Assembly (NCBI GenBank): GCA_016867335.1
Contig: VGJU01000007.1
Location: forward strand, 1 to 46,856
Direction of reading: 5' to 3'
Source of the DNA: Candidatus Zixiibacteriota bacterium
Lineage (GTDB): Bacteria; JAAXHH01
DNA: 46,856 bases
Shown in pieces: positions 36,609-46,180 of this stretch. Below the pieces are notes generated by a model. The model did not search any database, had not been told where the DNA came from, and saw only the letters and a list, made by a program, of their open reading frames with translations. Within the stretch, counting starts at the first letter, position 1. Each line of letters opens with the position of its first letter. Both the position numbers and the translations under genes were made by a program.

Positions 36609-38234
36609 TTAGTACATCCCGCCGCCGTGCGAATGCGGCATGACCGGCGCTTTTTCTTCTTCCGGCATTTCCGCGATCAGGGCCTCGGTCGTAAGTAGCA
36701 TCCCCGCGATGCTGGAGGCATTCTGCAGGGCGACGCGCAACACCTTCGCCGGATCGATGACACCGGCATCGATAAGATCGCAGTAGACGTCGGACTCGAA
36801 ATTGTATCCGTTACCGCCGGTCGAATCTTTGACCTTCTGAACGATGATGGAGCCTTCCAAACCGGCGTTGGCGGCCAGTTGGCGGATCGGTGCTTCGAGT
36901 GCACGCCGCACGATGCCGACACCGATAGCCTCGTCACCGCTGGCTTGCACGCCTTCCAGTCCGGTCAGCGCACGTACGAATCCTACGCCACCCCCCGGCA
37001 CGACACCTTCTTCCACCGCAGCCTTGGCGTTGTTGAGCGCATCTTCGACTCGGGCCTTTTTCTCTTTCATCTCCGCTTCGGTCGCCGCACCCACCTTGAT
37101 GACCGCCACGCCACCGGCCAGTTTCGCCAGTCGCTCCTGGAGTTTCTCGCGGTCATAGTCCGATGTGGTCTCTTCGATCTGCGCGCGAATCTGCTTGATA
37201 CGTCCCTGAATGGCATCTTTTGCGCCGATTCCCTCGACGATCGTCGTATTGTCCTTGTCGATGGACACCCGCTTGGCCGTGCCAAGGTCTCTGAACGTTA
37301 CGTTTTCGAGTTTGAAACCCGCATCCTCGGAGATCAGCGTGCCACCGGTCAGAATGGCGATATCTTCGAGCATGGCCTTGCGGCGATCCCCGAAACCGGG
37401 AGCCTTGACCGCCGCCACTTTGAGCATGCCGCGCAGTTTGTTGACTACCAGCGTGGCAAGCGCTTCACCCTCTACATCCTCGGCGATGATCAAAAGGGAA
37501 CTGCCGCTCTGGGCGACTTTTTCCAGTACCGGGATGATGTCCTTGAGTGCGCTGACTTTCTTTTCGTAGATCAAAATCCTCGGATCTTCGAGCACTACCT
37601 CCATGGCCTCCGCATCGGTCACAAAGTATGGCGACAGATACCCTCGGTCGAACTGCATCCCCTCGACAACGTCCAGCGAGGTATCCATGCTTTTGGCTTC
37701 TTCTACCGTGATGACGCCGTCCTTGCCCACTTTTTCCATCGCATCGGCGATCAGATCGCCGATCGTGGAATCACCGTGCGCGGAAATCGTTGCAGATTCG
37801 GCGATTTCCTTCCGACCCGCCACAGGTTTGGCGGCACGAGAAATCTCCTTGACGACCGCATCGACGGCTTTGTCGATACCGCGCTTGAGGTCCATCGGGT
37901 TTGCGCCGGAGGTTACGTTTTTCAGACCCTCGGCAAAGATCGCCTGTGCCAGCACCGTGGCGGTTGTCGTTCCGTCGCCGGCCACATCGCTTGTCTTGGA
38001 CGCGGCTTCCTTGAGCATCTGCGCGCCCATGTTCTCGTATTTGTCCGGCAGTTCGATCTCTTTGGCGACCGTGACACCGTCGAGCGTAAACGTCGGAGAG
38101 CCAAACTTCTTGTCGAGCACTACGCAACGCCCTTTCGGCCCCATGGTGACCCGCACCGCATCGGCAAGAATATCGACACCCCGCTTTAATGCCTGGCGGG
38201 CTTCTGCATCGAATGAAAGCTGTTTAGCAGCCAT
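36609..38234 (-). CDS. groL: Chaperonin GroEL (type I)
   Basis: [80 protein letters not shown]-term [10 protein letters not shown]. Confidence 0.98.
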   Translation of the reverse strand: MAAKQLSFDAEARQALKRGVDILADAVRVTMGPKGRCVVLDKKFGSPTFTLDGVTVAKEIELPDKYENMGAQMLKEAASKTSDVAGDGTTTATVLAQAIFAEGLKNVTSGANPMDLKRGIDKAVDAVVKEISRAAKPVAGRKEIAESATISAHGDSTIGDLIADAMEKVGKDGVITVEEAKSMDTSLDVVEGMQFDRGYLSPYFVTDAEAMEVVLEDPRILIYEKKVSALKDIIPVLEKVAQSGSSLLIIAEDVEGEALATLVVNKLRGMLKVAAVKAPGFGDRRKAMLEDIAILTGGTLISEDAGFKLENVTFRDLGTAKRVSIDKDNTTIVEGIGAKDAIQGRIKQIRAQIEETTSDYDREKLQERLAKLAGGVAVIKVGAATEAEMKEKKARVEDALNNAKAAVEEGVVPGGGVGFVRALTGLEGVQASGDEAIGVGIVRRALEAPIRQLAANAGLEGSIIVQKVKDSTGGNGYNFESDVYCDLIDAGVIDPAKVLRVALQNASSIAGMLLTTEALIAEMPEEEKAPVMPHSHGGGMY

Positions 38235-38293
38235 TTTACTCCTCCATGCTTATTCTTGTAACCTTTTGGTATATGAACGAATAGGCTCAAAAT

Positions 38294-38320
38294 TTGGCAA
38301 AGAAAGCCTTTGAGTGATAA
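38294..38320 (-). promoter_or_regulatory. Possible degenerate CIRCE element upstream of groL
   Basis: TTGGCAAAG-N9-GAGTGATAA versus consensus TTAGCACTC-N9-GAGTGCTAA: exact N9 spacing, right arm 8/9, left arm weak. Confidence 0.35.
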
Positions 38321-38401
38321 ATATAGCCGGGCTACCCCAAACACGCAAGTGTTTTTTTTGGCTCAGGCTTTTGCAAGACGAAGAGAAACAGAGACGAACG
38401 A

Positions 38402-39196
38402 TCAGAGGCGAAGACGAAGTGTGCCCGAACTGACGGAAATACGCGCCGAGTCGTTTTCGAGCAAAAGACTCCCGTCGTCGTTGAGACCCACGACCACGCC
38501 GGTGGTGGTCTGGGTTATGTCCGTCACCTCAACGGTGCGTCCGCACCAAGCCAGATGCTTGGACAGAGAGGGCAGAAACGGGGCAAATCCCTCGTGAAGA
38601 TATTGCTGATACACCTGTTCGAACCTTTCGATCAGCCGACACAACAGACGCTGCCGTACGACGATCTTTCCCGTCACGGTCCGGAGCGAGGTAGCGGTTT
38701 TTTGCAACTCCGGTGGAAACTGTTCGATCTCGTGGTTTACGTTGATCCCCATCCCCACGACCACGCAAGGCCCCTCGCGCGGCATCGTCTTGGCCTCTCC
38801 GAGCACGCCCGCCACTTTGCGGTCTTCGATCAGAAGGTCGTTGGGCCATTTGATACAGGAAGAAACACCGGTCGTCTCTTCGATGGCCTGCGCCGCGACA
38901 TGCGCCGCGCACAGCGTAAGCAGCGGCAGGTGTCGTCCCGAAATGCGTGGGCGAAGCAAAAAGGATACCCAAATACCGGTTCTGGGGGGCGAATACCATA
39001 CGTTGCCGCGACGACCCCGACCGGAAGTCTGCTCTTCCGCAAAGGCTATCGTGCCTTCCGGAGCGCCGCGCAACGCCATATCCATCACCCGATCGTTGGT
39101 AGAGGTTACCCGTTCCCGGAACTCCATCGGATGACCAAAACGCATCGTGTTCAGTTCGCGCCGGATTTGATTGATGTCGTAAACATCTTGTTCCAT
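38402..39196 (-). CDS. birA: Biotin-[acetyl-CoA-carboxylase] ligase (no N-terminal HTH)
   Basis: RVTSTNDRVMDMALRGAPEGTIAFAEEQTSGRGRRGNVWYSPPRTGIWVSFLLRP, CIKWPNDLLIEDRKVAGVLGE, VVVGMGINVN. Confidence 0.93.
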   Translation of the reverse strand: MEQDVYDINQIRRELNTMRFGHPMEFRERVTSTNDRVMDMALRGAPEGTIAFAEEQTSGRGRRGNVWYSPPRTGIWVSFLLRPRISGRHLPLLTLCAAHVAAQAIEETTGVSSCIKWPNDLLIEDRKVAGVLGEAKTMPREGPCVVVGMGINVNHEIEQFPPELQKTATSLRTVTGKIVVRQRLLCRLIERFEQVYQQYLHEGFAPFLPSLSKHLAWCGRTVEVTDITQTTTGVVVGLNDDGSLLLENDSARISVSSGTLRLRL

Positions 39197-39400
39197 TGTA
39201 CCGTGCTTTGCCCGAAAATCCGTCCGTTGTAGTCATATCCAAAAAGCAAACAAAGCAATATATGTCGCCTTCTCTGGTCGTCAATCGGAATCTGTGGGTG
39301 GATAGACGCTTCGTCTTTGCCCTGTCTCTTGCTTTGCGCTATATTATGCAAAACCGGCCCGAATCTTTTTACCCTTCGACATTTCTTGCAAGGAGATCCC

Positions 39401-40600
39401 GTGATACTGGACAAAGACCGTTTTATGGAAGAAGGTTATCTTGTCTTGCGCAATGTGATTCCTCCGGATCGGTTGGCCTCGCTACGCGCGGCCTACGAGA
39501 CGCTGGTGGACCGTCAGCGGGCGATTTGGGCACAATCCCCGTCGGGCAATGTCTGGGAGATTTCGCCCCAGCCGCGTCTGGCGCTCGATCTCACCCCGGA
39601 ACTGATCGACGACAAGACCGCAAACACCGTTGAATGCTGGCTGGATGACAATACCCTCGGTGTCAGCCAGGAATTGCTCGCCGCACCCGACGCGGGTGTC
39701 ACCCAGATGATGCTCATGTGCAACCCCGTCCGGGACCACGGACCGGCCAACTGGCATCGAGACGTCCATCCCATAGATACGGCTCCGCTGGAAGCCTATC
39801 TCCTCGATCTGGCCGAAAACGGTCCCCGCTATGTGCAGTGGAACATCTCCCTCTACGACGACGACGTACTCTGGGTCGTTCCCGGCAGCCATCTGCGGAT
39901 CAACACCGAAGCGGAAGACCGGTCGATTCTTGCCGATCCCAAAGCCCCCGTACCCGGCGGCGTGCAGACACATCTCAAAGGCGGCGACGGCGTCGTGTAT
40001 ATCCTCCCCATCCTGCACTGGGGCAGCAACTACAGCACCCAACTCCGTCGTACCATCCACGGCGGATACAGCAACTATACGGCGTATTCAAATTTGGCGT
40101 TTGTCCATCATCTCAGCCCGGAGTCGCGGGCGGCCTTCGAACGGTGGGCCGCCCGGACCGAACGGATGAAAGACCATACCGAAGCCGCCCTGCGCGCGGT
40201 CATCCGGCGGGACGGTCCCGCCTATCTCGAAGCGCTTGATCGGATTCATCCGGGCAGAGGCGAGCAGGGAAAACGGCTGAGCACCGTTTATCTGTGCAAG
40301 GCGGCGTTTTTCATATATCTTGCCAAACATCCCGGTCTCGAAGACATTCCGGCCCCGCTGCATCATGCGGCAAAAGGCGGACATCCCGGAACGCTGAATT
40401 GGGGACCGGATTTTGCAGGTCGGTTTTCCGTCGAAGAAGCCGATACGCTGTGGCAGAGATTCGAAATCGTGGACCGCCGACTTCAGGCCGACGAACCGTT
40501 TTTCGAACCTGGATTTCAGTCAGGCCCCATGCGGTATTTCTTCAACCGGATGCCCGACGAACTGACGGTCGATCGTTTTATCGCCGGATGGGGCGCATGA
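39401..40600 (+). CDS. Phytanoyl-CoA dioxygenase (PhyH) family protein
   Basis: GTG start after AAGGAGATCCC; FMEEGYLVLRNVIPPDRLASLRAAYETLVDRQ, NWHRDVHPIDTAPLEAY, VLWVVPGSHLRIN. Confidence 0.85.
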   Translation: MILDKDRFMEEGYLVLRNVIPPDRLASLRAAYETLVDRQRAIWAQSPSGNVWEISPQPRLALDLTPELIDDKTANTVECWLDDNTLGVSQELLAAPDAGVTQMMLMCNPVRDHGPANWHRDVHPIDTAPLEAYLLDLAENGPRYVQWNISLYDDDVLWVVPGSHLRINTEAEDRSILADPKAPVPGGVQTHLKGGDGVVYILPILHWGSNYSTQLRRTIHGGYSNYTAYSNLAFVHHLSPESRAAFERWAARTERMKDHTEAALRAVIRRDGPAYLEALDRIHPGRGEQGKRLSTVYLCKAAFFIYLAKHPGLEDIPAPLHHAAKGGHPGTLNWGPDFAGRFSVEEADTLWQRFEIVDRRLQADEPFFEPGFQSGPMRYFFNRMPDELTVDRFIAGWGA

Positions 40601-40613
40601 GAAGGGAACAGAC

Positions 40614-40976
40614 ATGACGGATTTGAAACGACAGTTGGAACACATCCGCGAAAAGTTCAGGACCAGCAGGCTGACGGAACCGGATATCGACGCGGCGCTT
40701 GCCCTGATCGGTACGGACAAACCGCCCCGCCAGAGCCTGCTATATATTCAGGCGTCTTCTACACATCCGTATTCGGGTGTCGTCGGGATCAGCATCTATG
40801 AAGAAGGAAAACATCAGGACGCGCTCGATGAAAAGGGCGAGATGCTGTACAAATCCATCCGCGAAGCGCTCGACGACGGCTGGCGTATCGTCAAGTTTCC
40901 TGAAATGGCACTGGCGATGGACGAACAAAACAACTACGGACTGGGATACGAATTTATTCTGGAACGATGGAGGTAG
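40614..40976 (+). CDS. Hypothetical protein
   Basis: 120-aa ORF with good start (AAGGGAACAGACATG), in a same-strand cluster. Confidence 0.7.
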   Translation: MTDLKRQLEHIREKFRTSRLTEPDIDAALALIGTDKPPRQSLLYIQASSTHPYSGVVGISIYEEGKHQDALDEKGEMLYKSIREALDDGWRIVKFPEMALAMDEQNNYGLGYEFILERWR

Positions 40977-41860
40977 CGACTGTGGTCTCGATGCCTTTCA
41001 ATAGAAAAATGGATTGCGCTCCGACACTTACGGACAAGGAAGTGATCAACTTCTGCCGGAACGGGTATCTGATCCTGCCGGGCGTGGTTCCCGACGAAAT
41101 CAACCGCCGGACAGTCGAGTATCTGGATACGGTGGACGACACCTACGAGCCGACACCGATCATGGAGCAGGATTGGTTTGTCGAAGGCGTGCTCATGAAT
41201 CCGCAGGCCGCTGGCGCGGTTCGCTCGCTGCTCGGTTGCGACTTTACCTTGCCGGCGATCATCAGCAACCACCGGGGGGCGCTACCCTGCGCCGGTCAAG
41301 GCTGGCATCGAGACGGCGGGTCCGTATACACCGACAAGCTGGAGTATCTCCAGGTGTTTTACATTCCGGAGACATGCACGGACGACATGGGGCCGACGGT
41401 GCTACTCCCCGGTTCGCATTTCATGCGTATCAAAGCGCCCATGATGGCGCATCTGGGCACGCTCCGGGGAACCGTATCCACCGCCGGTCCTGCCGGCTCC
41501 ATCTTTCTGACCGTATATTCGATCTGGCACAAACGTTCCGCCGCCACTTCCGGACCGCGTGGACGCAGCAAATTCCGTAACCTTCTTAAATACAACTACT
41601 GGCGTACCGAACCCCCCCGCCGCGACTGGATCGTAGAGGGTGACATCGACTTCAACGTGATCGACTTCAACCCCCCCGCCGGGTATTTCGAGCAGTTTCA
41701 GGGCGGTTTGGCCGCGGCACGCATGTTTTGCTGGCTTTCGGGCATAAGCGACGAATACGAAAAACGCGGCGGACAGTGCTGGCCTATCGTCCATACGGTA
41801 CGGAAAAAAACCAACCAGATGGGTGTTCCGCCCTCGCTCGCCAATCCGCCGACAGGCTGA
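40967..41860 (+). CDS. PhyH family dioxygenase
   Basis: EVINFCRNGYLILPGVVPDEINRRTVEYLDTV, GQGWHRDGGSVYTDKLEYLQVFYIPETCTDDMGPTVLLPGSHFM; overlaps preceding ORF end. Confidence 0.87.
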   Translation: MEVATVVSMPFNRKMDCAPTLTDKEVINFCRNGYLILPGVVPDEINRRTVEYLDTVDDTYEPTPIMEQDWFVEGVLMNPQAAGAVRSLLGCDFTLPAIISNHRGALPCAGQGWHRDGGSVYTDKLEYLQVFYIPETCTDDMGPTVLLPGSHFMRIKAPMMAHLGTLRGTVSTAGPAGSIFLTVYSIWHKRSAATSGPRGRSKFRNLLKYNYWRTEPPRRDWIVEGDIDFNVIDFNPPAGYFEQFQGGLAAARMFCWLSGISDEYEKRGGQCWPIVHTVRKKTNQMGVPPSLANPPTG

Positions 41861-41863
41861 CCC

Positions 41864-42640
41864 ATGACGCAGGACCGTCTGAGTAACCTGTTGGAGCAAC
41901 ATGCCTTTCTGTACGGCATTATATGCCGGGACGCGACCCCGATCGACATCGAACTGATGGCGCAGTCCGGGTTTCATGTGGTATGGCTCGACCGGGAGCA
42001 CAGCAGTCAGTCCATGACGGACCTGCTCGGATTGTCCAGAACGGTCGAGCATCTGGGTATGGTTTCCATGATTCGTCTTTCCGAGATCACACGCGCACAG
42101 GCGCAGACCGCGCTCGACGGCGGTATCCGGATATTGGCGGCTCCGGATGTGCGAACCGGAGAAGACGCGGCCCGGCTGGTCCGTCTTTCCAAATACCCGC
42201 CGATGGGCCGGCGCGGTGTATCGACAACCGGCGCGGGCGCGGGATATGCGCTGGGAGCGGATGCCCGTCGGACGCTGGACGAGGTCGATGCGGCCACCAA
42301 GGTGATGGTGATGATCGAAAGCGACGAAGGAAATGAAAATCTCGACGCCATTCTCGCTACCCCGGGGGTGGATATGCTCACGATCGGGCCGCTCGACTGG
42401 GGAACGAGTCTGGGGTTGTACGGAGACGCAGCCCGGACGCATCTCATGCCCAAGATCGAGCGGACGCTACGCCATGCGGTCGCTGCCGGTCGAATCGCCG
42501 CCATGTACACGCCGGATGGAGAGACCGCCCTGCGATATCGGAATTGCGGGGTTCGCATCTTTTTTGTCGGAGAAGACGTGGTGATGAAAAGACGCAATAT
42601 GGAGCAGACGCTTAGCACCTTTTCCGTCTTGCTCGGTTAA
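41864..42640 (+). CDS. HpcH/HpaI aldolase family protein
   Basis: IDIELMAQSGFHVVWLDREHSSQSMTDLLGLSRTVEHLGMVSMIRL, GGIRILAAPDVRTGEDAARLVRLSKYPPMGRRGVSTTGAGAGYALG, DMLTIGPLDWGTSLGL. Confidence 0.88.
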   Translation: MTQDRLSNLLEQHAFLYGIICRDATPIDIELMAQSGFHVVWLDREHSSQSMTDLLGLSRTVEHLGMVSMIRLSEITRAQAQTALDGGIRILAAPDVRTGEDAARLVRLSKYPPMGRRGVSTTGAGAGYALGADARRTLDEVDAATKVMVMIESDEGNENLDAILATPGVDMLTIGPLDWGTSLGLYGDAARTHLMPKIERTLRHAVAAGRIAAMYTPDGETALRYRNCGVRIFFVGEDVVMKRRNMEQTLSTFSVLLG

Positions 42641-42654
42641 CGGAGAGAGTACCC

Positions 42655-43878
42655 ATGAAAATCACCAACATCGAACTGTTTCGCATCAACCCAAAGCTGG
42701 CCGCGCGCAATGCCGGTCAAAAACCGCGTTTTTCGGGTATCGACACACAGACCGTCTACCGGGTGACGACCGACAACGGAATCAAAGGGTACGGCGATCA
42801 CCGGGGGCACGCTTCGATGTCGCCGCAGGAAATCGATCGTTTTGTCGGAACCAGTCCGTTCGACTATATCAACGCGGAACTTTCGACCGGGCTTATGGGT
42901 GCGCTGTACGACGCGATGGGCAAACATCTCGAAGTCCCCGCGTATAAATTGATGGGACAAAAGGTGCGTGAGCGTGTTCCGGTGGCGGCATGGACGCGTC
43001 CGGCGTCTCCCGAAGATCTGGCCAAAGAAGTACAACGTGCAGTGGCAGAAGGGTATATGATATTCAAGATGCATACCTGTGAGCACTACGACGTCATGGC
43101 ACAAAACCGGGCGGTGGAATCGGTGGCGCCGGAAGGGTTCCGGATGCATTACGATTTCAACCACAACCGTCCGGCCGCGGCGGTGTTCCGGCTGATAGAC
43201 GATCTGGAGAAGTCGCGTGTCGTCGGGTTTATCGAAGATCCGATTCTCTGGTCCGACCCTGCGGGTTGGCGGCGGTTGCGCGAGCAGACCAAAATTCCGC
43301 TGTTGATGCATGTTCCGCCGCTGGCAGGTGGAGAGATCGTGTTGGGGGCGGCCGATTTGTACATGATCGGGGAAATCGGTATCGGAGCGAGCATACGCCG
43401 GGGGTTTGCCTGTGCCGAAGCCAAATTGTCCACCGTTATCCAGATGACCGGCGGCACGCTGTGCAAGGCGATGGCGCTGCACCTGGGTGCGGTGATACCC
43501 CATGTCTCGCACTGCATCACGCTGGACGATCAGTATGACGAAGACGTCACCGGAGGCCGGATCGAGATCGCCGAAGGCAGTTCGCCCGTTCCCGAAGGAC
43601 CAGGGTTGGGTGTCGAAGTGGACGAGCGTGAACTCGAACGTATCGCCCGAAACCCGATTACCGTCATTCCCCGGCATATCGGCAAACTGAGGTTGCCCGG
43701 CGGGCATACCTATTATTCGATCGGGTATCCGAACGTAAACCGGGTAACCGGTTTTCCGGAAGGCAACATCCGGGGTGTCTATCTCGAAGTGTGGGACGAA
43801 GATGGTTCGCCGGAGTGGCAGGCGACCTACGAACGAATCGAAAAAAGCGGCCCTTATCTTGCCCGCACCGGAGCGTAA
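42655..43878 (+). CDS. Mandelate racemase/muconate lactonizing enzyme family (enolase superfamily)
   Basis: LYDAMGKHLEVPAYKLMGQKVRERVPVAAWTRPASPEDLAKEVQRAVAEGYMIFKMHT, FIEDPILWSDPAGWRRLREQTKIPLLMHVPP. Confidence 0.87.
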   Translation: MKITNIELFRINPKLAARNAGQKPRFSGIDTQTVYRVTTDNGIKGYGDHRGHASMSPQEIDRFVGTSPFDYINAELSTGLMGALYDAMGKHLEVPAYKLMGQKVRERVPVAAWTRPASPEDLAKEVQRAVAEGYMIFKMHTCEHYDVMAQNRAVESVAPEGFRMHYDFNHNRPAAAVFRLIDDLEKSRVVGFIEDPILWSDPAGWRRLREQTKIPLLMHVPPLAGGEIVLGAADLYMIGEIGIGASIRRGFACAEAKLSTVIQMTGGTLCKAMALHLGAVIPHVSHCITLDDQYDEDVTGGRIEIAEGSSPVPEGPGLGVEVDERELERIARNPITVIPRHIGKLRLPGGHTYYSIGYPNVNRVTGFPEGNIRGVYLEVWDEDGSPEWQATYERIEKSGPYLARTGA

Positions 43879-43916
43879 AGCCACCGACCATAAAAAGACA
43901 CCCACGAGGACCAGGT

Positions 43917-44681
43917 ATGAACGAAGAATTGGCTTCCGCGGTTACACACTTGGAAACCTACGGATACTGCGTGCTGGAGCTGCGTATCCCGGAAGAGGAC
44001 GCCCGGCGGATGGCCGCCGACTTTCTGGCGTTTCACGATAGACCGGAGTTCAAGAAATACATCCACTATGACGCCTTGTACCAGACGCTCTTTGGCATGG
44101 TCAAATTAGACGACCGGGTGTGGAATTGTATCGGTCACCCGGACGTCGGGGTGATCGCGCGTCATTTTCTCGGCCCCAACTGCCGATTTGTGGAAGCCTG
44201 TTCCAAACCTGTCTGGCCCAACGCGCCGGCGCAGACGCTTCACACAGATTCGGCGGGCGAATTTGCCGTGGTTCCGGATATTCCGTGGATGATCAATACG
44301 ATCTGGATGTTGACCGACTTTACGGTGGAAAACGGCGCCACGGGCGTGGTGCCGATGAGTCATAGATCGCGTTTGAAACGACCGCCTGTCGATTTGGATA
44401 TTACCGGTCCGCTTGTCAAACCCGTCACGGGCACGGCGGGGTCGGTCATGCTCTGGCACGGGGGACTGTTTCACATGGCGCGTGCCAACACAAGCGATAC
44501 GATTCGCGTGGGACTGAATGTCGCCTATTATCCGCGTTGGTTTAACAACTGGGTCGAGGGCGGACATCAACCGGTATGGCCGGAGACTTTCGCGCGTATG
44601 CCGGAAGATATGAAACGGCTTTGTCCGGGGCTTCAGGGTGTCTCGCGCGAAGAGCGCTACGAAAAGTATTACGGCAAATAA
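43917..44681 (+). CDS. PhyH family dioxygenase
   Basis: HLETYGYCVLELRIPEEDARRMAADFLAF, AQTLHTDSAGEFAVVPDIPWMINTIWMLTDFTVENGATGVVPMSHR, GSVMLWHGGLFHMARANTSDTIRVGLNVAYYPRW. Confidence 0.88.
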   Translation: MNEELASAVTHLETYGYCVLELRIPEEDARRMAADFLAFHDRPEFKKYIHYDALYQTLFGMVKLDDRVWNCIGHPDVGVIARHFLGPNCRFVEACSKPVWPNAPAQTLHTDSAGEFAVVPDIPWMINTIWMLTDFTVENGATGVVPMSHRSRLKRPPVDLDITGPLVKPVTGTAGSVMLWHGGLFHMARANTSDTIRVGLNVAYYPRWFNNWVEGGHQPVWPETFARMPEDMKRLCPGLQGVSREERYEKYYGK

Positions 44682-44711
44682 AAACGGACGGGCCGGATTG
44701 CCTTCCGAGCT

Positions 44712-45374
44712 TCAGCGCGTCGTTGTAACGGCCGTGGGCAGGCGTATCATTACGCAGGTTCCCGCGTTTTCATGCGAAACGACCTCCACCGTCCCGCCGG
44801 CGCCGGTTATCCATTCCCGGATCGAAAAAAGTCCCAACCCAGACCGCTCATACGGAAAGGCTTCCAACAACGTTGTGTCGAACCCTTTCCCGTTGTCTGT
44901 CACGGTGATGACAACATGCGACCCGCGACAGTCGCGCGCAATATGGATATTGGCGGCTCCCGCATGCCGACCGGCATTGTGCACTGCTTCCTGAACGGAC
45001 CGGAAAAGCAGGATGGCGTCGTCGTTTTTTAGGGTGGGACACCCAGGGGCACATGTATAGCGGACCGAGACAGTAGAGGTCTGTTCCGTTTCAAGACACA
45101 GCGCCGTAAGGGCGGCATCCAAGCCTTCGGTGTGAAGCAGGGACAAATCGAGCCGGCGTGTCTGTTTTTCCATATTGTCGAAGGCTTCTCCGAGGGTTTT
45201 GGCTATCGTCTGAAACACCGGGGCCACCGGTGGGTTTCGCAGGGCGGCATCGAAAAGCATAGGCTCCATCTGAGCGCGGGTCTGTCTAAGAAACTGCCGC
45301 AAGCTAGACGCCGTACGAAACCGAGCGTGTTCGTCCGCCAACAGACCATGTATGGCCAACGCGCGCAGTTTCAT
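44712..45374 (-). CDS. Histidine kinase-like ATPase domain protein (NarL-type sensor, non-canonical phospho-acceptor region)
   Basis: LLFRSVQEAVHNAGRHAGAANIHIARDCRGSHVVITVTDNGKGFDTTLLEAFPYERSGLGLFSIREWITGAGGTVEVVSHENAGTCVMIRLP; no ELHD-type H-box seen. Confidence 0.75.
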   Translation of the reverse strand: MKLRALAIHGLLADEHARFRTASSLRQFLRQTRAQMEPMLFDAALRNPPVAPVFQTIAKTLGEAFDNMEKQTRRLDLSLLHTEGLDAALTALCLETEQTSTVSVRYTCAPGCPTLKNDDAILLFRSVQEAVHNAGRHAGAANIHIARDCRGSHVVITVTDNGKGFDTTLLEAFPYERSGLGLFSIREWITGAGGTVEVVSHENAGTCVMIRLPTAVTTTR

Positions 45375-45806
45375 TTACCCTATCCGCATGACGGCTTCGG
45401 TCTGACGTGCATCCGATCGATCTTTGACCCGATGCAGATGGCTGTCCCTTAGCCATCCGATCCATGCGCCGGCAAGCGCCAACATCCCGGCATGGAGAAA
45501 GACACCCGCCTCTACGACCGGCGTGTCGCCGTGCCACCATCCGCAAAGAACCCATAGAAACGGCAAGCTAAAAACCCCCGCTGTGAGCCCGCCGATGACG
45601 CCGCTCATAAGTCCCGTCCACAGAACCGGAACAAAGGCCAGCGGGTGCATTTCGTCCCAACCCGTCCACAGCGCACTGGCGATGTAACCAGCCAATCCGG
45701 CTAGTATGGAGAGCCGGTTGAAGTCCACATCGGTCGAGATTTTCCATAGCAAACGCTCGGCCCTGGAGAACAACCCCTTGCGCCACCTGAGTATCGACAG
45801 CATCAA
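45375..45806 (-). CDS. Membrane protein (probable sensor/transmembrane module for the downstream kinase)
   Basis: ILAGLAGYIASALWTGWDEMHPLAFVPVLWTGLMSGVIGGLTAGVFSLPFLWVLCGWW...FLHAGMLALAGAWIGWL; TAA directly adjoins the ATG of the kinase ORF in the same frame. Confidence 0.65.
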   Translation of the reverse strand: MMLSILRWRKGLFSRAERLLWKISTDVDFNRLSILAGLAGYIASALWTGWDEMHPLAFVPVLWTGLMSGVIGGLTAGVFSLPFLWVLCGWWHGDTPVVEAGVFLHAGMLALAGAWIGWLRDSHLHRVKDRSDARQTEAVMRIG

Positions 45807-46104
45807 CGTTTTGACCCTCCGACGTATCTCGCTCCCCGCGTGTCACCAGTCTTTCGTCTCCGTTTTCGAAGGTGAGACGCTCCATATCCCCGCCAAACTC
45901 TTGCTTTCCATTTCGGTTCTCCTTTACCCGTCACCTGTTTTCCGACCTACCCCAAACACAAAAACCGTGCCAACCGTCAGAGCGCAATACGCCGACGAGG
46001 TGGGAAACCGATAAGCAGGCCGATTTTACAGGGCAAGAGAAAGAAAAGGAGAACAGGATAGGCGTGGGGAGACACGGAAAAGAGTAGGATACGCCTTGTC
46101 AGTT

Positions 46105-46145
46105 TTGTCATGACAATAAACAAAAAATACATGACAAAAATGTCA
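46105..46145. promoter_or_regulatory. Paired TGTCA/TGACA inverted repeats, putative regulator-binding region
   Basis: TTGTCATGACAA (46105-46116) and TGACA-AAAA-TGTCA (46132-46145) in an AT-rich intergenic segment. Confidence 0.4.
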
Positions 46146-46180
46146 CTTGTACGGGTCGGGCGTCAAAAATAGATAGCGGT

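Noticed and set aside
36879-38189. 436-aa plus-strand ORF opposite groL
   Set aside because: Well-known type of spurious antisense ORF on groEL genes.
41402-42442. 346-aa minus-strand ORF
   Set aside because: Antisense to PhyH and HpcH/HpaI aldolase genes with strong homology signals.
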